The position numbers and the translations under genes were made by a program. Positions 1 through 10,144 of a stretch of 64,000 nucleotides of DNA are shown in pieces. The notes under the pieces are model-generated. The model had not been told where the DNA came from. It worked only from the letters and a program-made list of their open reading frames with translations, and did not search any database. This stretch comes from Edaphobacter sp. (GTDB lineage: Bacteria; Acidobacteriota; Terriglobia; Terriglobales; Acidobacteriaceae): positions 744,001 to 808,000 of the forward strand of contig NZ_JAPWKF010000001.1 in NCBI RefSeq assembly GCF_028283685.1, given 5' to 3'. Positions within the stretch are counted from its first letter, which is position 1. Each line of letters begins with the position of its first letter.

Positions 1-451
1 CTACCGAATACGTGAACCTAATCGTATTTTCTTCGAGCAGGATGCCCCGCCGAAAAAGAAGCGGCAACGACCATCCCTTCGCCTCGAGCGTCACTTCATT
101 TCCGGTCTGCATGAAGGCAAATGGAATCCGCCAGAAGTCGCCATGGTCAGGCACCGAGACCACACCATTTGGTGTGACAGCATGGCATGCGGAGACGCTC
201 GGCAGGCACTCATCGATGCCGCTTGCATCTGAGTCTTCAAAGTTCATGTCACATGTGCGTAAGTCATAAGGCTTCAAGGGCTGCTGAAGCAACTCCCAGC
301 CCTCAGGCATCACACACACAGATGCGATCTTGCCGCCCAGCCCCGGCATGATCTTCAGTCTAAGTTTGTCATTCTCGATTATCACGCAATGGAGTGGGTC
401 TGCGGCATTCGACAACTCCATTGCATTTCGCGGTTCCAAGTCGCTGCTCAT
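1..451 (-). CDS. aldose 1-epimerase-like (galactose mutarotase superfamily) protein, partial
   Basis: The first 150 codons are visible; the frame stays open to the window edge, so the C-terminus is missing. The translated start contains IMPGLGGKIASV followed by LLQQPL, VPDHGDFWRIPF and TIRFTYSV, a pattern typical of the beta-sandwich of aldose 1-epimerase-like proteins, which interconvert sugar anomers. The ATG at 451 lies 31 bp after the stop of the dehydratase on the same strand, so the two are probably co-transcribed. The ribosome site before it is weak. There is no signal peptide, so a cytoplasmic role on free sugar is likely. The superfamily call is fairly safe; the substrate is unknown. 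Confidence 0.7.
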   Translation of the reverse strand, partial: MSSDLEPRNAMELSNAADPLHCVIIENDKLRLKIMPGLGGKIASVCVMPEGWELLQQPLKPYDLRTCDMNFEDSDASGIDECLPSVSACHAVTPNGVVSVPDHGDFWRIPFAFMQTGNEVTLEAKGWSLPLLFRRGILLEENTIRFTYSV

Positions 452-482
452 CTTATCCAATCCGGAGATCGAGAATCAATCG

Positions 483-1601
483 TCACGATACTCGATACCT
501 TTGCACCGCATCCTCGTCCAGCTCCACTCCCAAACCAGGCTCATCAGGTATTTGAAGATATCCGTCCTTCGCCGTGAATTGCTGATGAGTTAGCATGTTC
601 CGCAAGTTGGTTCCGTCCTGTGCCACGAATTCGCAGATCAACGAATTGGGTACAGCGTTGAGCCAGTGAAGGGCTGCGGCAACATTGATGTAGGTCGTGA
701 AACCGTGATTTGCCACCGGTAGACCACGATCCCAAGCAAGGCTGGCAATTTTCATCGCTTCGGTGAAACCGCCGCAGCGAGCCAAATCTACTTGCACTAC
801 GTCGATCTTCCCGACATCCATCAGGTCAACGTAGCTGAGTCGAGAACTTTCCTCTTCGCCTGCTGCGATCCTTATTTCCGTTGCCTCGCTCAAGCGGCGG
901 TAGCCCTGGTAATCATCAGGACTTAACGGCTCTTCCAGCCAGAAGAGATTGAAATCGGAAAATGCTTTAGCGCGGCGAATCGCCGTTTTGGCGTCCCAAA
1001 CCAGACCTGCGTCGATCATGAGGTCAGCTGAATCGCCGAGCCCCTTTCGTGCCTCACGCACCAGCGCGATGTCGCTTTGCTCACTTTGCCCCATCGGATC
1101 CCAGCCAAACTTCACTGCGGTGAAGCCCATGTCACGGTAGCGCCTCGCGATATCTCCGGTCAGCTGAGGAGTCGCTCCAAACAACGAACTCGCATAGCAA
1201 CGAATTGTCTTGTGAAATCCTCCCCCCAGGAGCTTCCACACTGGAAGCCCCAAAGCCTTCCCCTTGATATCCCATAGAGCCATGTCAATGCCGCTCATGG
1301 CATGAATAGCTATGCCGCGTCGGCCCGAGTATATGTTGGACCGATACATTTTGTACCATATCTTCTCGGTCTCCATGGGATCTTCTCCCACTACCAGATG
1401 ACCAAGTCCCGACGTGATGGTATGCGAGAATGGACCCTCGATCACGCCCTTCACAGCCATAGGATTGGAGTCCACTTCGCCGATACCCGTGATGCCAGCG
1501 TCGGTCTCCACACGTACGATAATCACATCTTGCCCGCTATCGCATTGCTCTTTCACCTGCGGTAGCCGAACATAAATCGCTTCAACCCGAGTTATTTTCA
1601 C
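483..1601 (-). CDS. mandelate racemase/muconate lactonizing enzyme family sugar-acid dehydratase
   Basis: A 372-residue enolase-superfamily enzyme of normal length. Visible active-site pattern: a lysine in AVKFGWDP, metal ligands in LMIDAG, FWLEEPL and AAGEE, and a histidine in VANHGF near the C-terminus. This Lys/His arrangement is that of acid-sugar dehydratases such as galactonate or rhamnonate dehydratases, which remove water from an aldonate to give a 2-keto-3-deoxy acid. Translation appears to begin at GTG (1599-1601), about 10 bases after AAGGA. It shares a strand with the downstream mutarotase-like gene. With the lactonase and dehydrogenase across the TonB receptor it fits an oxidative sugar route. 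The exact substrate cannot be read from sequence. Confidence 0.85.
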   Translation of the reverse strand: MKITRVEAIYVRLPQVKEQCDSGQDVIIVRVETDAGITGIGEVDSNPMAVKGVIEGPFSHTITSGLGHLVVGEDPMETEKIWYKMYRSNIYSGRRGIAIHAMSGIDMALWDIKGKALGLPVWKLLGGGFHKTIRCYASSLFGATPQLTGDIARRYRDMGFTAVKFGWDPMGQSEQSDIALVREARKGLGDSADLMIDAGLVWDAKTAIRRAKAFSDFNLFWLEEPLSPDDYQGYRRLSEATEIRIAAGEEESSRLSYVDLMDVGKIDVVQVDLARCGGFTEAMKIASLAWDRGLPVANHGFTTYINVAAALHWLNAVPNSLICEFVAQDGTNLRNMLTHQQFTAKDGYLQIPDEPGLGVELDEDAVQRYRVS

Positions 1602-1757
1602 TTTGACCCAATCCTTTCCTACTTGGACTTCGCATTATGTTCAATCGACAATGCGCATAATTTAGACTCTCAGCCCACTGACTGAAGAAGCTGGTACGCA
1701 CTGACGGACGGAAGTTCGCGATTTTCATAAGAACTTCGCAGCCGCATTGATAGCTAC

Positions 1758-4700
1758 TCAGAACAGAAATTTCATCGCCACCTGTCCGATTCGTGGGTCA
1801 CGCGCCGATGTGACAAATCCGAACGCTCCGTTGTTGATATTTCCAGAAGGCGTTAGGAACTGTGCGTGGTTGAGCACATTGAAGAACTCGACACGAAGCT
1901 CAAGACGTTTGCCCTCGGTCAGCCGCGTGTCTTTCATCAACGCTGCGTCGAGATTGTTGATACCGGGTCCGCTGAAGAACCTGGGCATGGAGTTGCCGAT
2001 GACACCCTCTGTCTCCTGGGAAAAGAGACTCGTATTGAAATATGGTTTGCAGCTAGGATTCTTCACACAGGCACGAGGATCGGCTCCGCGCTGAAGGGAA
2101 CCTGGCTTATAGTTGGGCACATCGTTAGTACCGCCACCACCGCCACCGCCTGTTCCCGTCAGAGACTGGTCGTCTGTTTCAACCATAGTCACAGGCTGCC
2201 CCGAAGCGAAGCGGACTATTCCTGATAACGTCCATCCCTTAGTCAGTCGGTTAGACCTTGTAAGCGTATCGAACGGCAACTCATAGTGATAACTGGCTAC
2301 CAGGTTTTGAGATACGTTGAATGCTGAAAGCCCTCGGCTTTGACGATGGTTAAAGGGATTGATCAGGTCGCTATAGCCGGAGGAGTTATCGATCGACTTA
2401 CTCCACGTATAACCCACCAGGAACTCTATTGGGCCCGTTCGGTATTTCCAAGTACCTTGAAGCGAATTGTAATTAGAATTTCCGATCGTGATCTCATAGT
2501 TGTCGCTGCCAAAATTCGGGCCCAGAGTAGTACGCGTGCCATTTATCACCGTGCCGCGGTTGGTCGTGTACACGCCACTCTCCCCCCCGGGGCCGCAAGT
2601 GGCGCTTCCTGGCGCCACCTGACTGGCCTGGCTCACACTCAGGCACAATGCCGCGTCGCCTGGATTGGCTTGCATGTTGCTCAGCAACGCATGGCCCTGT
2701 GTACCAACGTAGGACACCATGAACAGGCTGTTGGGGCCGAGCTGACGCTGGATAGATAGGCTATAGTCTTCGGCGTAAGGAACTCGATTTTTATACCAAA
2801 ACCCGGGCGAACCTGAAATGGGAAGAAACTGAGCCCAATTCAAAGTTGTATTCGGGTTATTGATAGAGGGCGCCGTTGGAATGTCAACTGGGAAACGCTG
2901 ACCGTTGTCAAACCCGGTCTGCCGATTTACGAACGGTGTGGCGAATAGCGGCGGCGCGGGGCTTGCCCAAAAATTGCCGTACGGTGCATCTCCGGCCTCA
3001 TTCTGACCTCCTACGTTTTCAAAGGAAGTGTAGAAAATTCCAAACGAAGCTCGGATACTTGTATTGCCGGGAGTTCCAATCAATCGCGACAGCAGTCCGC
3101 TCGTCGCCTTCGGAGCATAAGCCAAGCCAACGCGAGGAGCTAGGTTCTTATAGCGCGTGGGTGCCAGGGTCTTCGGGATTCCAGGGTCTCCGGGGAAGAC
3201 CCAGCCTTTTGGGGCTCCAGGAAATATTTGTGACTGCAATCCTGGCACGATGGTTTCGATCCGCCCCTGTGCTTCCGACCATGGCGTTGGTATATCTTCG
3301 CGCAAACCGTAGTTCAACGTAAGTTGAGAATTCAGCCGCCATGTATCCTGGACATAGAGACCAATATACTTAGCTTGCGCATACATGGGCGCCTGAACGC
3401 CCTGATCGAACCCGGACGGGGCTCCCAGCAGAAAATCTACGAAGTCGCTGCCGGTCTCCGCCCCGCTAAAGGCAAACAAACCGTTGTTATCGGCTGTTAA
3501 GTGCAGTGATATTTTGGCATAATTCGCCATGCCCCCGAACTTGATGTCATGCCTTCCCTTTGAAATCGAGAAGTTATCCATGATCTCGTACGTGTTATGA
3601 ACCCACTTAGGCGCGAAATAAGTATCCACACCAAAGGTATAGTTGTTGAGCGTAATGGACGGAACACCTTCGACAGCGGGATTCTGCGGAACGATTCCGG
3701 TTGCATCCGATGGAAAGCCGAGGGAAGCAAGGCTCACACCAACACCGCCGGAAGGAATGGTGCTTGGCGAAAACCGAAAGTATTGGATCCGGAACTCGTT
3801 GAGCATGGATGAATTAATCGTTGTCGTGTCGGAGACATTCAGCATAATGGAGCGATTAGAGACGGTATCGCTGAATCCGGGAAGCGTGGAGGAAAGATAG
3901 GGCTCCGTACTCTCTGCCTGATCCTTATAAAAGTAGCCTGAAATCGCATTCGATTTAGCCGTCCAATCGATATGGACAGCCCCCTCGTTATCATTATTTA
4001 GCTTGTTGTAGCTAGAAGTCGTGAAATAATTTCCCGAATTTCTCTGAGGAATGTACGCCAAAAGGTTCGTGCTTATCGGACTAATCGCATTGCTTGGAAT
4101 GACTGCATTGGGAAAGACACAACTTGCGGTAGACGTACAACCCGACGAATAATAAGGCTCGCCGGCAGCAACCTTATACCTAAGTTTCTGCGACAGCAGA
4201 CTTGCCCAGTAGTCTCCTTTGACTGTGCCGGACAATTGACTACTTAGATCTGATACATCCCCTAGGCGATTGCTTGCCGACGGTACAGGAATGAGGCCAG
4301 TATTTTGCCCGATGTCCTGACGGGTTCCCTGATAATCGACAAAGAAGAAAAGCCGCTTGGGAAGGATCGGTCCACCAAAAGTAGCCCCAAACTGGCTCTG
4401 AATATATTTAGCTCGGTCGAGAGCATAAAAATTGCGGCTATCGAGCAGAGTATTGCGGAGAAACTCGAACACGCTACCGTGATAGCTATTGGTTCCGGAC
4501 TTAGTAATGACATTGACCTGTGAGCCACTGAATTCGCCATACTCTGCGTCAAAGTTATTTGTCAGAATTCGGAACTCCGCTATCGAGTCGAGATTGGGAA
4601 CGATACCCGCACTATTCTGATTTCCTTCTTCTACCAGCCCACCGTTGATCATGAATGCATTGGCAGACTCGCGCCCCCCGTTGACCGAGAGCGTCCCCCC

Positions 4701-5276
4701 GCCAGAGAACTCTCCTGATGAGGTTGGCGAAACACCCGGTTGTAATGCCAGCAGATCCAGATAGCTTCGCCCATTCAGCGGCACAGTCGTCATCTTCTGC
4801 TCCGAGATCACTTCACCCATCTGTGTACTAGTTGTATCTACCTGCACGGAGCCTGCGTTGACGCTGACCGTCTCTGTATCAGCACCGACCTCGAGTGTCA
4901 CTGGCGTGTCGACCACCGCATTCACATCTACTGTGAGGCCTTGCTTCTTCAGGCCGCGAAACCCTTCCTTCTTTAACTCCAGATCGTAGCGGCCGACGGG
5001 CAGATCCCGAAAGGAGTAGAGACCGAGTGCATCCGACTTTCCGTGCCGCACTACGCCTGTCGCTGTATCAATAACCGAGATATCTACTCCAGGAATCACG
5101 GCTCCGGTCGAATCGCTGACGATACCGGAAATCTGCCCCCCCACCGCACCCCACCCCGTCACACACGTAAAAAAAAAAAAGAAAAAGAAAACTAACGACA
5201 CCTTCCCGACGGTGGACATACAGTTCATTTCGCAATCCACACGCCTCCTGGCTTTTCCCTCGACACGACCTGGCAT
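1758..5276 (-). CDS. Oar-like TonB-dependent outer-membrane receptor with carboxypeptidase-regulatory domain
   Basis: An 1172-residue outer-membrane transporter of the large acidobacterial type. In order: a hydrophobic leader, a carboxypeptidase-regulatory-like Ig fold (about residues 46-125, ISGIVSDSTGAVIPGV), a TonB plug (about 130-250, with VPLNGRSYLDLLALQPGV), and a long beta-barrel ending in the terminal phenylalanine expected of outer-membrane proteins. ATG 5276 has AAGGA 8 bases upstream; an internal ATG at 5228 would give a more conventional signal peptide. The leader has seven consecutive phenylalanines encoded by a poly-T tract. It sits between sugar-acid genes, so it probably imports the glycoside or oligosaccharide used by this locus; the ligand is inferred from context only. 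Confidence 0.9.
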   Translation of the reverse strand: MPGRVEGKARRRVDCEMNCMSTVGKVSLVFFFFFFFTCVTGWGAVGGQISGIVSDSTGAVIPGVDISVIDTATGVVRHGKSDALGLYSFRDLPVGRYDLELKKEGFRGLKKQGLTVDVNAVVDTPVTLEVGADTETVSVNAGSVQVDTTSTQMGEVISEQKMTTVPLNGRSYLDLLALQPGVSPTSSGEFSGGGTLSVNGGRESANAFMINGGLVEEGNQNSAGIVPNLDSIAEFRILTNNFDAEYGEFSGSQVNVITKSGTNSYHGSVFEFLRNTLLDSRNFYALDRAKYIQSQFGATFGGPILPKRLFFFVDYQGTRQDIGQNTGLIPVPSASNRLGDVSDLSSQLSGTVKGDYWASLLSQKLRYKVAAGEPYYSSGCTSTASCVFPNAVIPSNAISPISTNLLAYIPQRNSGNYFTTSSYNKLNNDNEGAVHIDWTAKSNAISGYFYKDQAESTEPYLSSTLPGFSDTVSNRSIMLNVSDTTTINSSMLNEFRIQYFRFSPSTIPSGGVGVSLASLGFPSDATGIVPQNPAVEGVPSITLNNYTFGVDTYFAPKWVHNTYEIMDNFSISKGRHDIKFGGMANYAKISLHLTADNNGLFAFSGAETGSDFVDFLLGAPSGFDQGVQAPMYAQAKYIGLYVQDTWRLNSQLTLNYGLREDIPTPWSEAQGRIETIVPGLQSQIFPGAPKGWVFPGDPGIPKTLAPTRYKNLAPRVGLAYAPKATSGLLSRLIGTPGNTSIRASFGIFYTSFENVGGQNEAGDAPYGNFWASPAPPLFATPFVNRQTGFDNGQRFPVDIPTAPSINNPNTTLNWAQFLPISGSPGFWYKNRVPYAEDYSLSIQRQLGPNSLFMVSYVGTQGHALLSNMQANPGDAALCLSVSQASQVAPGSATCGPGGESGVYTTNRGTVINGTRTTLGPNFGSDNYEITIGNSNYNSLQGTWKYRTGPIEFLVGYTWSKSIDNSSGYSDLINPFNHRQSRGLSAFNVSQNLVASYHYELPFDTLTRSNRLTKGWTLSGIVRFASGQPVTMVETDDQSLTGTGGGGGGGTNDVPNYKPGSLQRGADPRACVKNPSCKPYFNTSLFSQETEGVIGNSMPRFFSGPGINNLDAALMKDTRLTEGKRLELRVEFFNVLNHAQFLTPSGNINNGAFGFVTSARDPRIGQVAMKFLF
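5169..5180. repeat. 12-base poly-A tract inside the TonB receptor signal-peptide codons
   Basis: Twelve consecutive A on the plus strand (T on the coding strand), followed by GAAAAAGAAA, encode the FFFFFFF stretch of the receptor leader. Tracts of this length are prone to slipped-strand changes. Loss or gain of one base would put the receptor out of frame near residue 33. It may be a simple consequence of Phe codons, or a phase-variable switch. Confidence 0.6.
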
Positions 5277-5498
5277 ATGTATTTTCCTTAGTCATCGGTG
5301 AAGTTGATTTCTTGAATGATTGAATCATCCGGATAGTTATGCCTTATGTCAAGAACATTAATAAAATCATTGGCAAATGTTTATGGATAACGCTTTATTA
5401 ATCCCGTCTTTTATGTTTTATTTTAGTTAAGTCCAGAGGTAAGGCGGCTTGCAAGCCTAGCGGGCCAGCCCCCTTACCGGACGCCTTTGGAGTGTGCC

Positions 5499-6401
5499 AT
5501 GACCGCTGTTCAGATCGTTGCAAGGATGGGAGATCTCTGCGGAGAATGCCCCCTATGGGAACCCAGCAGCATGTCTCTCTACTGGGCAGACATTGCTGGA
5601 CGCAAAGTTTTTCACCTCGACTGGCCATCAGGTTCCCACTCGATTGTTCTGGAGGATGTTGAGGTCAGCGGACTTGCTCTACATGAAGGAGGCGGTTTGG
5701 TCGTCGTCAATAGCAATGGACTATGGCGATGGAAACAAGGAGGGTACTTTCACCTCATCGCATCCGAAGTGGACGGCCAAAAATGCGCGCTCAACGATTG
5801 CATTGCAGACCCCGAAGGACGTCTTTTTTCAGGGTCCTGTTTTTTTAATCCACACGGGGATTATCCCCTTGGGAAGCTGTTTCGCTTCGACCCAGACGGG
5901 TCCGCACATATTGTTGACGAAGGCATTCATCTCGCAAACGGGCTCGGCTTTTCCCCCGACCGCTCAACGATCTATTTCACAGACTCCGCACAGCGAATCA
6001 TCTATGCCTATGACTACCGAGCAGTGGACGGGCAGATCCGTAACCGTCGGAACTTCATAAAGGTTCCAGCGGACCAAGGTATTCCAGATGGACTTACTGT
6101 GGATGCAGAAGGCTTCGTTTGGTCCGCCCAGTGGTTTGGCGGCTGCATCGTCCGCTACGATCCCGACGGCGTCGAGGTACAGAGAATTTCAGTGCCAGCC
6201 ACTCAAACCTCCTCACTTACATTTGGAGGTTCTGATCTGACCGATATATTCATCACCTCGGCCAGCATGAGCGACGCACTATCGCTTGCTCCCGCATGCT
6301 ATGCAACTGGCGGAAAAAATATTGGTGGGCAACTCTTTCACCTGAACCTTGGCATTCAAGGGGTGCGGGAGTACAAAGTGAGGCTTCCTGATCACACATA
6401 A
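5499..6401 (+). CDS. SMP-30/gluconolactonase family sugar lactonase
   Basis: A 300-residue six-bladed propeller enzyme of the SMP-30/gluconolaconase/LRE family, which hydrolyses sugar lactones to aldonates. Expected metal ligands are visible: Glu16 in GECPLW, Asn in ALNDCIADPEGRL, Asn in ANGLGFSPD, and Asp in IPDGLTVDAEG. ATG 5499 is chosen because GGAG lies 6 bases upstream; a TTG four codons earlier lacks that spacing. No signal peptide, so it is cytoplasmic. It is the first plus-strand gene, divergent from the TonB receptor, and precedes a zinc dehydrogenase. Its product would feed the acid-sugar dehydratase at the left of the window. Confidence 0.88.
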   Translation: MTAVQIVARMGDLCGECPLWEPSSMSLYWADIAGRKVFHLDWPSGSHSIVLEDVEVSGLALHEGGGLVVVNSNGLWRWKQGGYFHLIASEVDGQKCALNDCIADPEGRLFSGSCFFNPHGDYPLGKLFRFDPDGSAHIVDEGIHLANGLGFSPDRSTIYFTDSAQRIIYAYDYRAVDGQIRNRRNFIKVPADQGIPDGLTVDAEGFVWSAQWFGGCIVRYDPDGVEVQRISVPATQTSSLTFGGSDLTDIFITSASMSDALSLAPACYATGGKNIGGQLFHLNLGIQGVREYKVRLPDHT

Positions 6402-6670
6402 GCCGCAGCTTCAATGGACAGGAAAGTTGTTCCTTTCGGTTTAACTGCACACATAAACAGCGCGATTTGAAACAGCTCCATAAACCTTTAATCAACGTTT
6501 TGCGGCGGTTACAGGTGGAGGTATTTCGCCTACTTCAACGCACCATTGGCAATCGATAGATGTATCGACTTTTCGCTCTTTTGAGGGACTCTATTGGGTC
6601 CGTTCCCGTGCATATACGGGATGCGTTCGGTGAATCATCAGAGAGCAAGTTCGGATTGGAGAGAGAGTGT

Positions 6671-7681
6671 ATGAGACAACTTATTTGGCATGGCAATGAA
6701 GACGTAAGATTGCAAAAAAATCCATCCGGTCCGAACCAACCTGGAGAAGGTGAGGTTCTTATTGGAATCAAAGCAGTTGGCATTTGTGGCACGGATATAC
6801 ACATAATGAAGGGCGCGCTTCCAGGTGCATACCCACCAATGGTGCTTGGACATGAAATCGCGGGGCAAATCGCCACGGTGGGTAAGAATGTTAATCGCGT
6901 CCAAGTTGGAGATCGGGTCACCGTGGACTCAGTAGTTGGCTGCGGTAAGTGCGAGCTTTGCAAACAAAGTCGCTCGCAGTTTTGCCCCAATGGATATGAA
7001 TTAGGAATTAATCGCGACGGTGCCTGCCAAGACTACCTGATCGTACCTGAGCGCAACGTTTATCGAATTCCTGACTCCATCTCATTTGAAGAAGCCGCCG
7101 TCTTGGACATTGAAGTATGGAACTCCGTTCGTAAATGCGGTATCCAGCCCAAAGACCGCGTGCTTATTCTGGGTGCCGGACCAATTGGAATGATCGCCAG
7201 TCAACTGACGCGCATCCTTGGTGCCGGGCATATTACCCTTAGCGATTCAATACAGGACCGGCTTCGCATCGCGAGGGATCTGAAGCTGGCAGACGCCTAT
7301 GAATCAGCTCCGTTGAACGATGCTTCCACCGATTACTCCAGCGTTCCGTATGACGTAATCTTGGACTGCGCCGGTACGTCAGCTAGTACGCAATATGCTT
7401 TACGAGCAGTACGGCCGTGCGGGAGGGTTTTGTTATACGGCGTCCACGAAGAGGCTATCGACAGTCTCGACATTAATCAGATCGTGCTGAAAGATCTGGT
7501 TGTGTATGGTGCGCTCTGCGATCGAAACGGCTGGGAGGATGTGGTTGAACTGGCCGCATCAGGGGCGCTCGACCTCAAGAGTCTAATCACCCACCGCTTC
7601 CCCATTGAGAATGGAGCGCAGGCCTACGATGCAGTCCGCAATCGTTCCCAAGGCCTCATCAAGGCAGTTCTATTACTGTAG
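6671..7681 (+). CDS. zinc-dependent medium-chain dehydrogenase (sorbitol/threonine dehydrogenase-like)
   Basis: About 336 residues from ATG 6671, which has GGAG just upstream; an extension to 6560 has no family similarity and was discarded. Catalytic zinc motifs GICGTDIH and LGHEIAG, the four-cysteine structural zinc lobe (CGKCELCKQSRSQFC), and the nucleotide-binding GAGPIG are all present. The family oxidises secondary alcohols or sugars with NAD(P)+. Placed between a lactonase and a glycosidase, it is the likely sugar or polyol oxidising step. It lies 269 bp after the lactonase and 96 bp before the glycosidase, so co-transcription is plausible. Substrate unknown. Confidence 0.88.
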   Translation: MRQLIWHGNEDVRLQKNPSGPNQPGEGEVLIGIKAVGICGTDIHIMKGALPGAYPPMVLGHEIAGQIATVGKNVNRVQVGDRVTVDSVVGCGKCELCKQSRSQFCPNGYELGINRDGACQDYLIVPERNVYRIPDSISFEEAAVLDIEVWNSVRKCGIQPKDRVLILGAGPIGMIASQLTRILGAGHITLSDSIQDRLRIARDLKLADAYESAPLNDASTDYSSVPYDVILDCAGTSASTQYALRAVRPCGRVLLYGVHEEAIDSLDINQIVLKDLVVYGALCDRNGWEDVVELAASGALDLKSLITHRFPIENGAQAYDAVRNRSQGLIKAVLLL

Positions 7682-7777
7682 ATCGCTCGGTACGACGAGT
7701 GCAGCCGCACGCGTTGCTAAAGCCGCGTTCTCAAGCTCCGCGAGGTAGACCTCATGAAAAGGAAAGAAGGAATAATT

Positions 7778-10063
7778 ATGCAGGATATGCTTTATCTGTT
7801 CAAAAGAAAGCGTAGACAACGCGGAATCTTACTGACAGCTGTTGCGCTCTCAATCTTAGCTCTGTCGGCCAATACCCTTGCCGCCACTCCGCAACAGATT
7901 GTCCTGAGCAGCGCCGAAACAGCAATCACGGTGGAAGCAGGCTCAGACGCTCCTAAACTTGTAGAGGTTCGCTTACAGAATCAGAATAGCGACCGCTGGC
8001 GAAATCAGATTTCGGAGGCGCTCATCGACCACGTCGACATCGGCGGGGTTATGTATCCGCTGCGATGGCACCTGCAGACGTCTAAAGTTACGGCCTCCGC
8101 CGATACAGTTAGCTTGATTTATGAGACGGTCGCTGCACCACATCTGCGACTCACGTGGCAATGGCGCGTCCGTGCCGACAAAGGGCCTATCGAGCACACC
8201 ATCTTTATTCAAAACCTCGGCCAGAGCGAAGTTTGGCTTCCCCTACAGCCGAGTTTTCGTTTTGACTGGAAAGTCGATCCGAAGCAGTCCCTACAACGGT
8301 TATGGGTAGAAAAAGGCAGCGGCACACCCTCGAGCGTTGGCACCCATCTCGATGATCTTCACCCGGGCGACTCCTGGACTGGTACTTCTACCAGCTATGC
8401 AAATCCTGTGAGCTACCAGTCGCGCGAGATGATTCCCTACGCGTTGGTGAGCAATTCCAGAGGAGACCGCTCAGGCTGGTATATAGGCATGGAGTTTAGC
8501 GGTCGCACTCGCATTACTTTGGGTCGCGACCGGGGTTCAGTACGGGGCGAAGTCGGTCTAAACCCAGATCCTGGCCCCTTTCAAACTCGCCTGCTAGCCG
8601 GCGAGTCATTTGAAACCCCCACGGTCTTTCTGGGTACCTTCAGTGGCGGACCTGACGGGGCCGCAAACATTCTCAGGCGCTGGGTGCGGCAAGTACTTAA
8701 CAATCCGCTCACCGTACAAAATCTATCCTATCCCCTGATGACCAGCAACACGTGGGGAGAGGGCTTGGAAATCAATGAGACCCAAGCCTACAGAATGATT
8801 GACCAAGCAGCACAACTTGGGCTTGAGATGCTCCATATTGATGCTGGTTGGTTTAAGGGAGTTGGCGATTGGTATCCATCCCCCAGCAAATTTCCGCATG
8901 GACTGGCTCCAATCGCTGACGAAGCTCATAGGCGAGGCTTGAAGTTTGGCATGTGGGTGAATTGGGCACAGGCCGGAATTGGCACAGAACCTGGCTCCCT
9001 CAACGTCAATGATCCCAAAGTTAAAGACTGGCTTATTGCAGATACACCTCCGGACTGGAAACCGGATTCGTTCGTCGGTAGAACGATGGATATCGGAGTA
9101 CCTGCCGTCAAGGATTACACGCTACATGAGATAGAGCGGATTGTGCGCGATAACCACCTCGACATGCTTGAGCATGATGGTTACCTCGTTGCGAATAGCT
9201 GCTCCCGCCTCGATCATCCTCACGCGGCTTCTAATTTGCCGCCAACATCTACGGCGGTGGAAGGAAACGGTCTTGCCATGCCTGAATCCTCCAATTCAAC
9301 AGACGTGAGCTATCACGCAGTGCGATCGTACTATGAAATCTATTCGCATCTACGCGAACAACACCCTGCTTTGATGTTTGAAATCTGTAATGACGGTGGC
9401 CGAATGGTGGACTTTGGAAGCGCAGCTCATGGCGACTACATATCCATTACCGATACGTACGACCCACTCTCGAATCGGCGGGCTTTCTTTGACGCCAGCT
9501 ATGTGTTTCCTCCTGCGATGCTCGAAACTTACGTGGATAGATGGCCGACCCCCCGCATTGAAAATTTCCGCTACATGTTGCGAAGCGGCATGATGGGATG
9601 GTTCTCACTCATGTTTGATCCAACATTGGCAGGCAACCCAAATACGCTCGACATCAGCAGACTCGTTACCATTCCAAAGTGGACCGCAGACGATTACGCA
9701 GCCGCGCGCGAGGAGTTCGCGCTATACAAAGACAAGCTCCGCCCGCTCATCCGCAATGCGGATCTGTATCACGTATCGGAGCGCCCTGATGGTATTCATT
9801 GGGACGGCATGGAATATTTTGATCCGAAATCCCGCCGTGGCGTTCTCTTTGCGTTTCATGGTTCGACAACAACTGAAAGCGTGCACCACTTCCAGTTGCA
9901 GGGTATCAATCCGAAGAGGTCCTACCGTCTCACCTTCCATGACCGCGGCTCCAGCAGCGACGTTGTGGTCTCCGGCCTGGCGCTCATGCAGGCGGGCGTG
10001 GACGTCTCGCTGCCCGTTCCAATCTCGTCTGACCTCGTCTTCTTCCAGGAAGAGTCGCAGTAA
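7778..10063 (+). CDS. exported GH36/melibiase-superfamily glycoside hydrolase
   Basis: A 761-residue enzyme with an N-terminal beta-sandwich and a (beta/alpha)8 barrel. ATG 7778 is preferred because GAAGGA lies 6-7 bases upstream; it gives a basic n-region (FKRKRRQR), a hydrophobic core and an ANTLAA cleavage site. Barrel motifs match alpha-galactosidase-like enzymes: HIDAGWF, GDWYPSPSKFPHGL, LKFGMWV. The presumed nucleophile is Asp in LEHDGY and the acid is Asp in SITDTYD, at the positions of KWDMN and SDNTD in classical GH36 members. These motifs diverge from the classical ones, so the substrate may not be alpha-galactoside. It is probably periplasmic and works with the TonB receptor and downstream oxidative enzymes. 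Confidence 0.82.
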   Translation: MQDMLYLFKRKRRQRGILLTAVALSILALSANTLAATPQQIVLSSAETAITVEAGSDAPKLVEVRLQNQNSDRWRNQISEALIDHVDIGGVMYPLRWHLQTSKVTASADTVSLIYETVAAPHLRLTWQWRVRADKGPIEHTIFIQNLGQSEVWLPLQPSFRFDWKVDPKQSLQRLWVEKGSGTPSSVGTHLDDLHPGDSWTGTSTSYANPVSYQSREMIPYALVSNSRGDRSGWYIGMEFSGRTRITLGRDRGSVRGEVGLNPDPGPFQTRLLAGESFETPTVFLGTFSGGPDGAANILRRWVRQVLNNPLTVQNLSYPLMTSNTWGEGLEINETQAYRMIDQAAQLGLEMLHIDAGWFKGVGDWYPSPSKFPHGLAPIADEAHRRGLKFGMWVNWAQAGIGTEPGSLNVNDPKVKDWLIADTPPDWKPDSFVGRTMDIGVPAVKDYTLHEIERIVRDNHLDMLEHDGYLVANSCSRLDHPHAASNLPPTSTAVEGNGLAMPESSNSTDVSYHAVRSYYEIYSHLREQHPALMFEICNDGGRMVDFGSAAHGDYISITDTYDPLSNRRAFFDASYVFPPAMLETYVDRWPTPRIENFRYMLRSGMMGWFSLMFDPTLAGNPNTLDISRLVTIPKWTADDYAAAREEFALYKDKLRPLIRNADLYHVSERPDGIHWDGMEYFDPKSRRGVLFAFHGSTTTESVHHFQLQGINPKRSYRLTFHDRGSSSDVVVSGLALMQAGVDVSLPVPISSDLVFFQEESQ

Positions 10064-10144
10064 TTCGCATTGATATTACCGCGCCTTCTCACAGGGAGCA
10101 CTCTCAATCCAACCGCAGGAACATTTCCTCTTTAAGGTTTTCCT

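Noticed and set aside
5068-5328. Alternative-frame small protein covering the receptor leader
   Set aside because: It lacks a ribosome site and reads through the leader of the TonB receptor in another frame; kept only as a note in the slippage finding.
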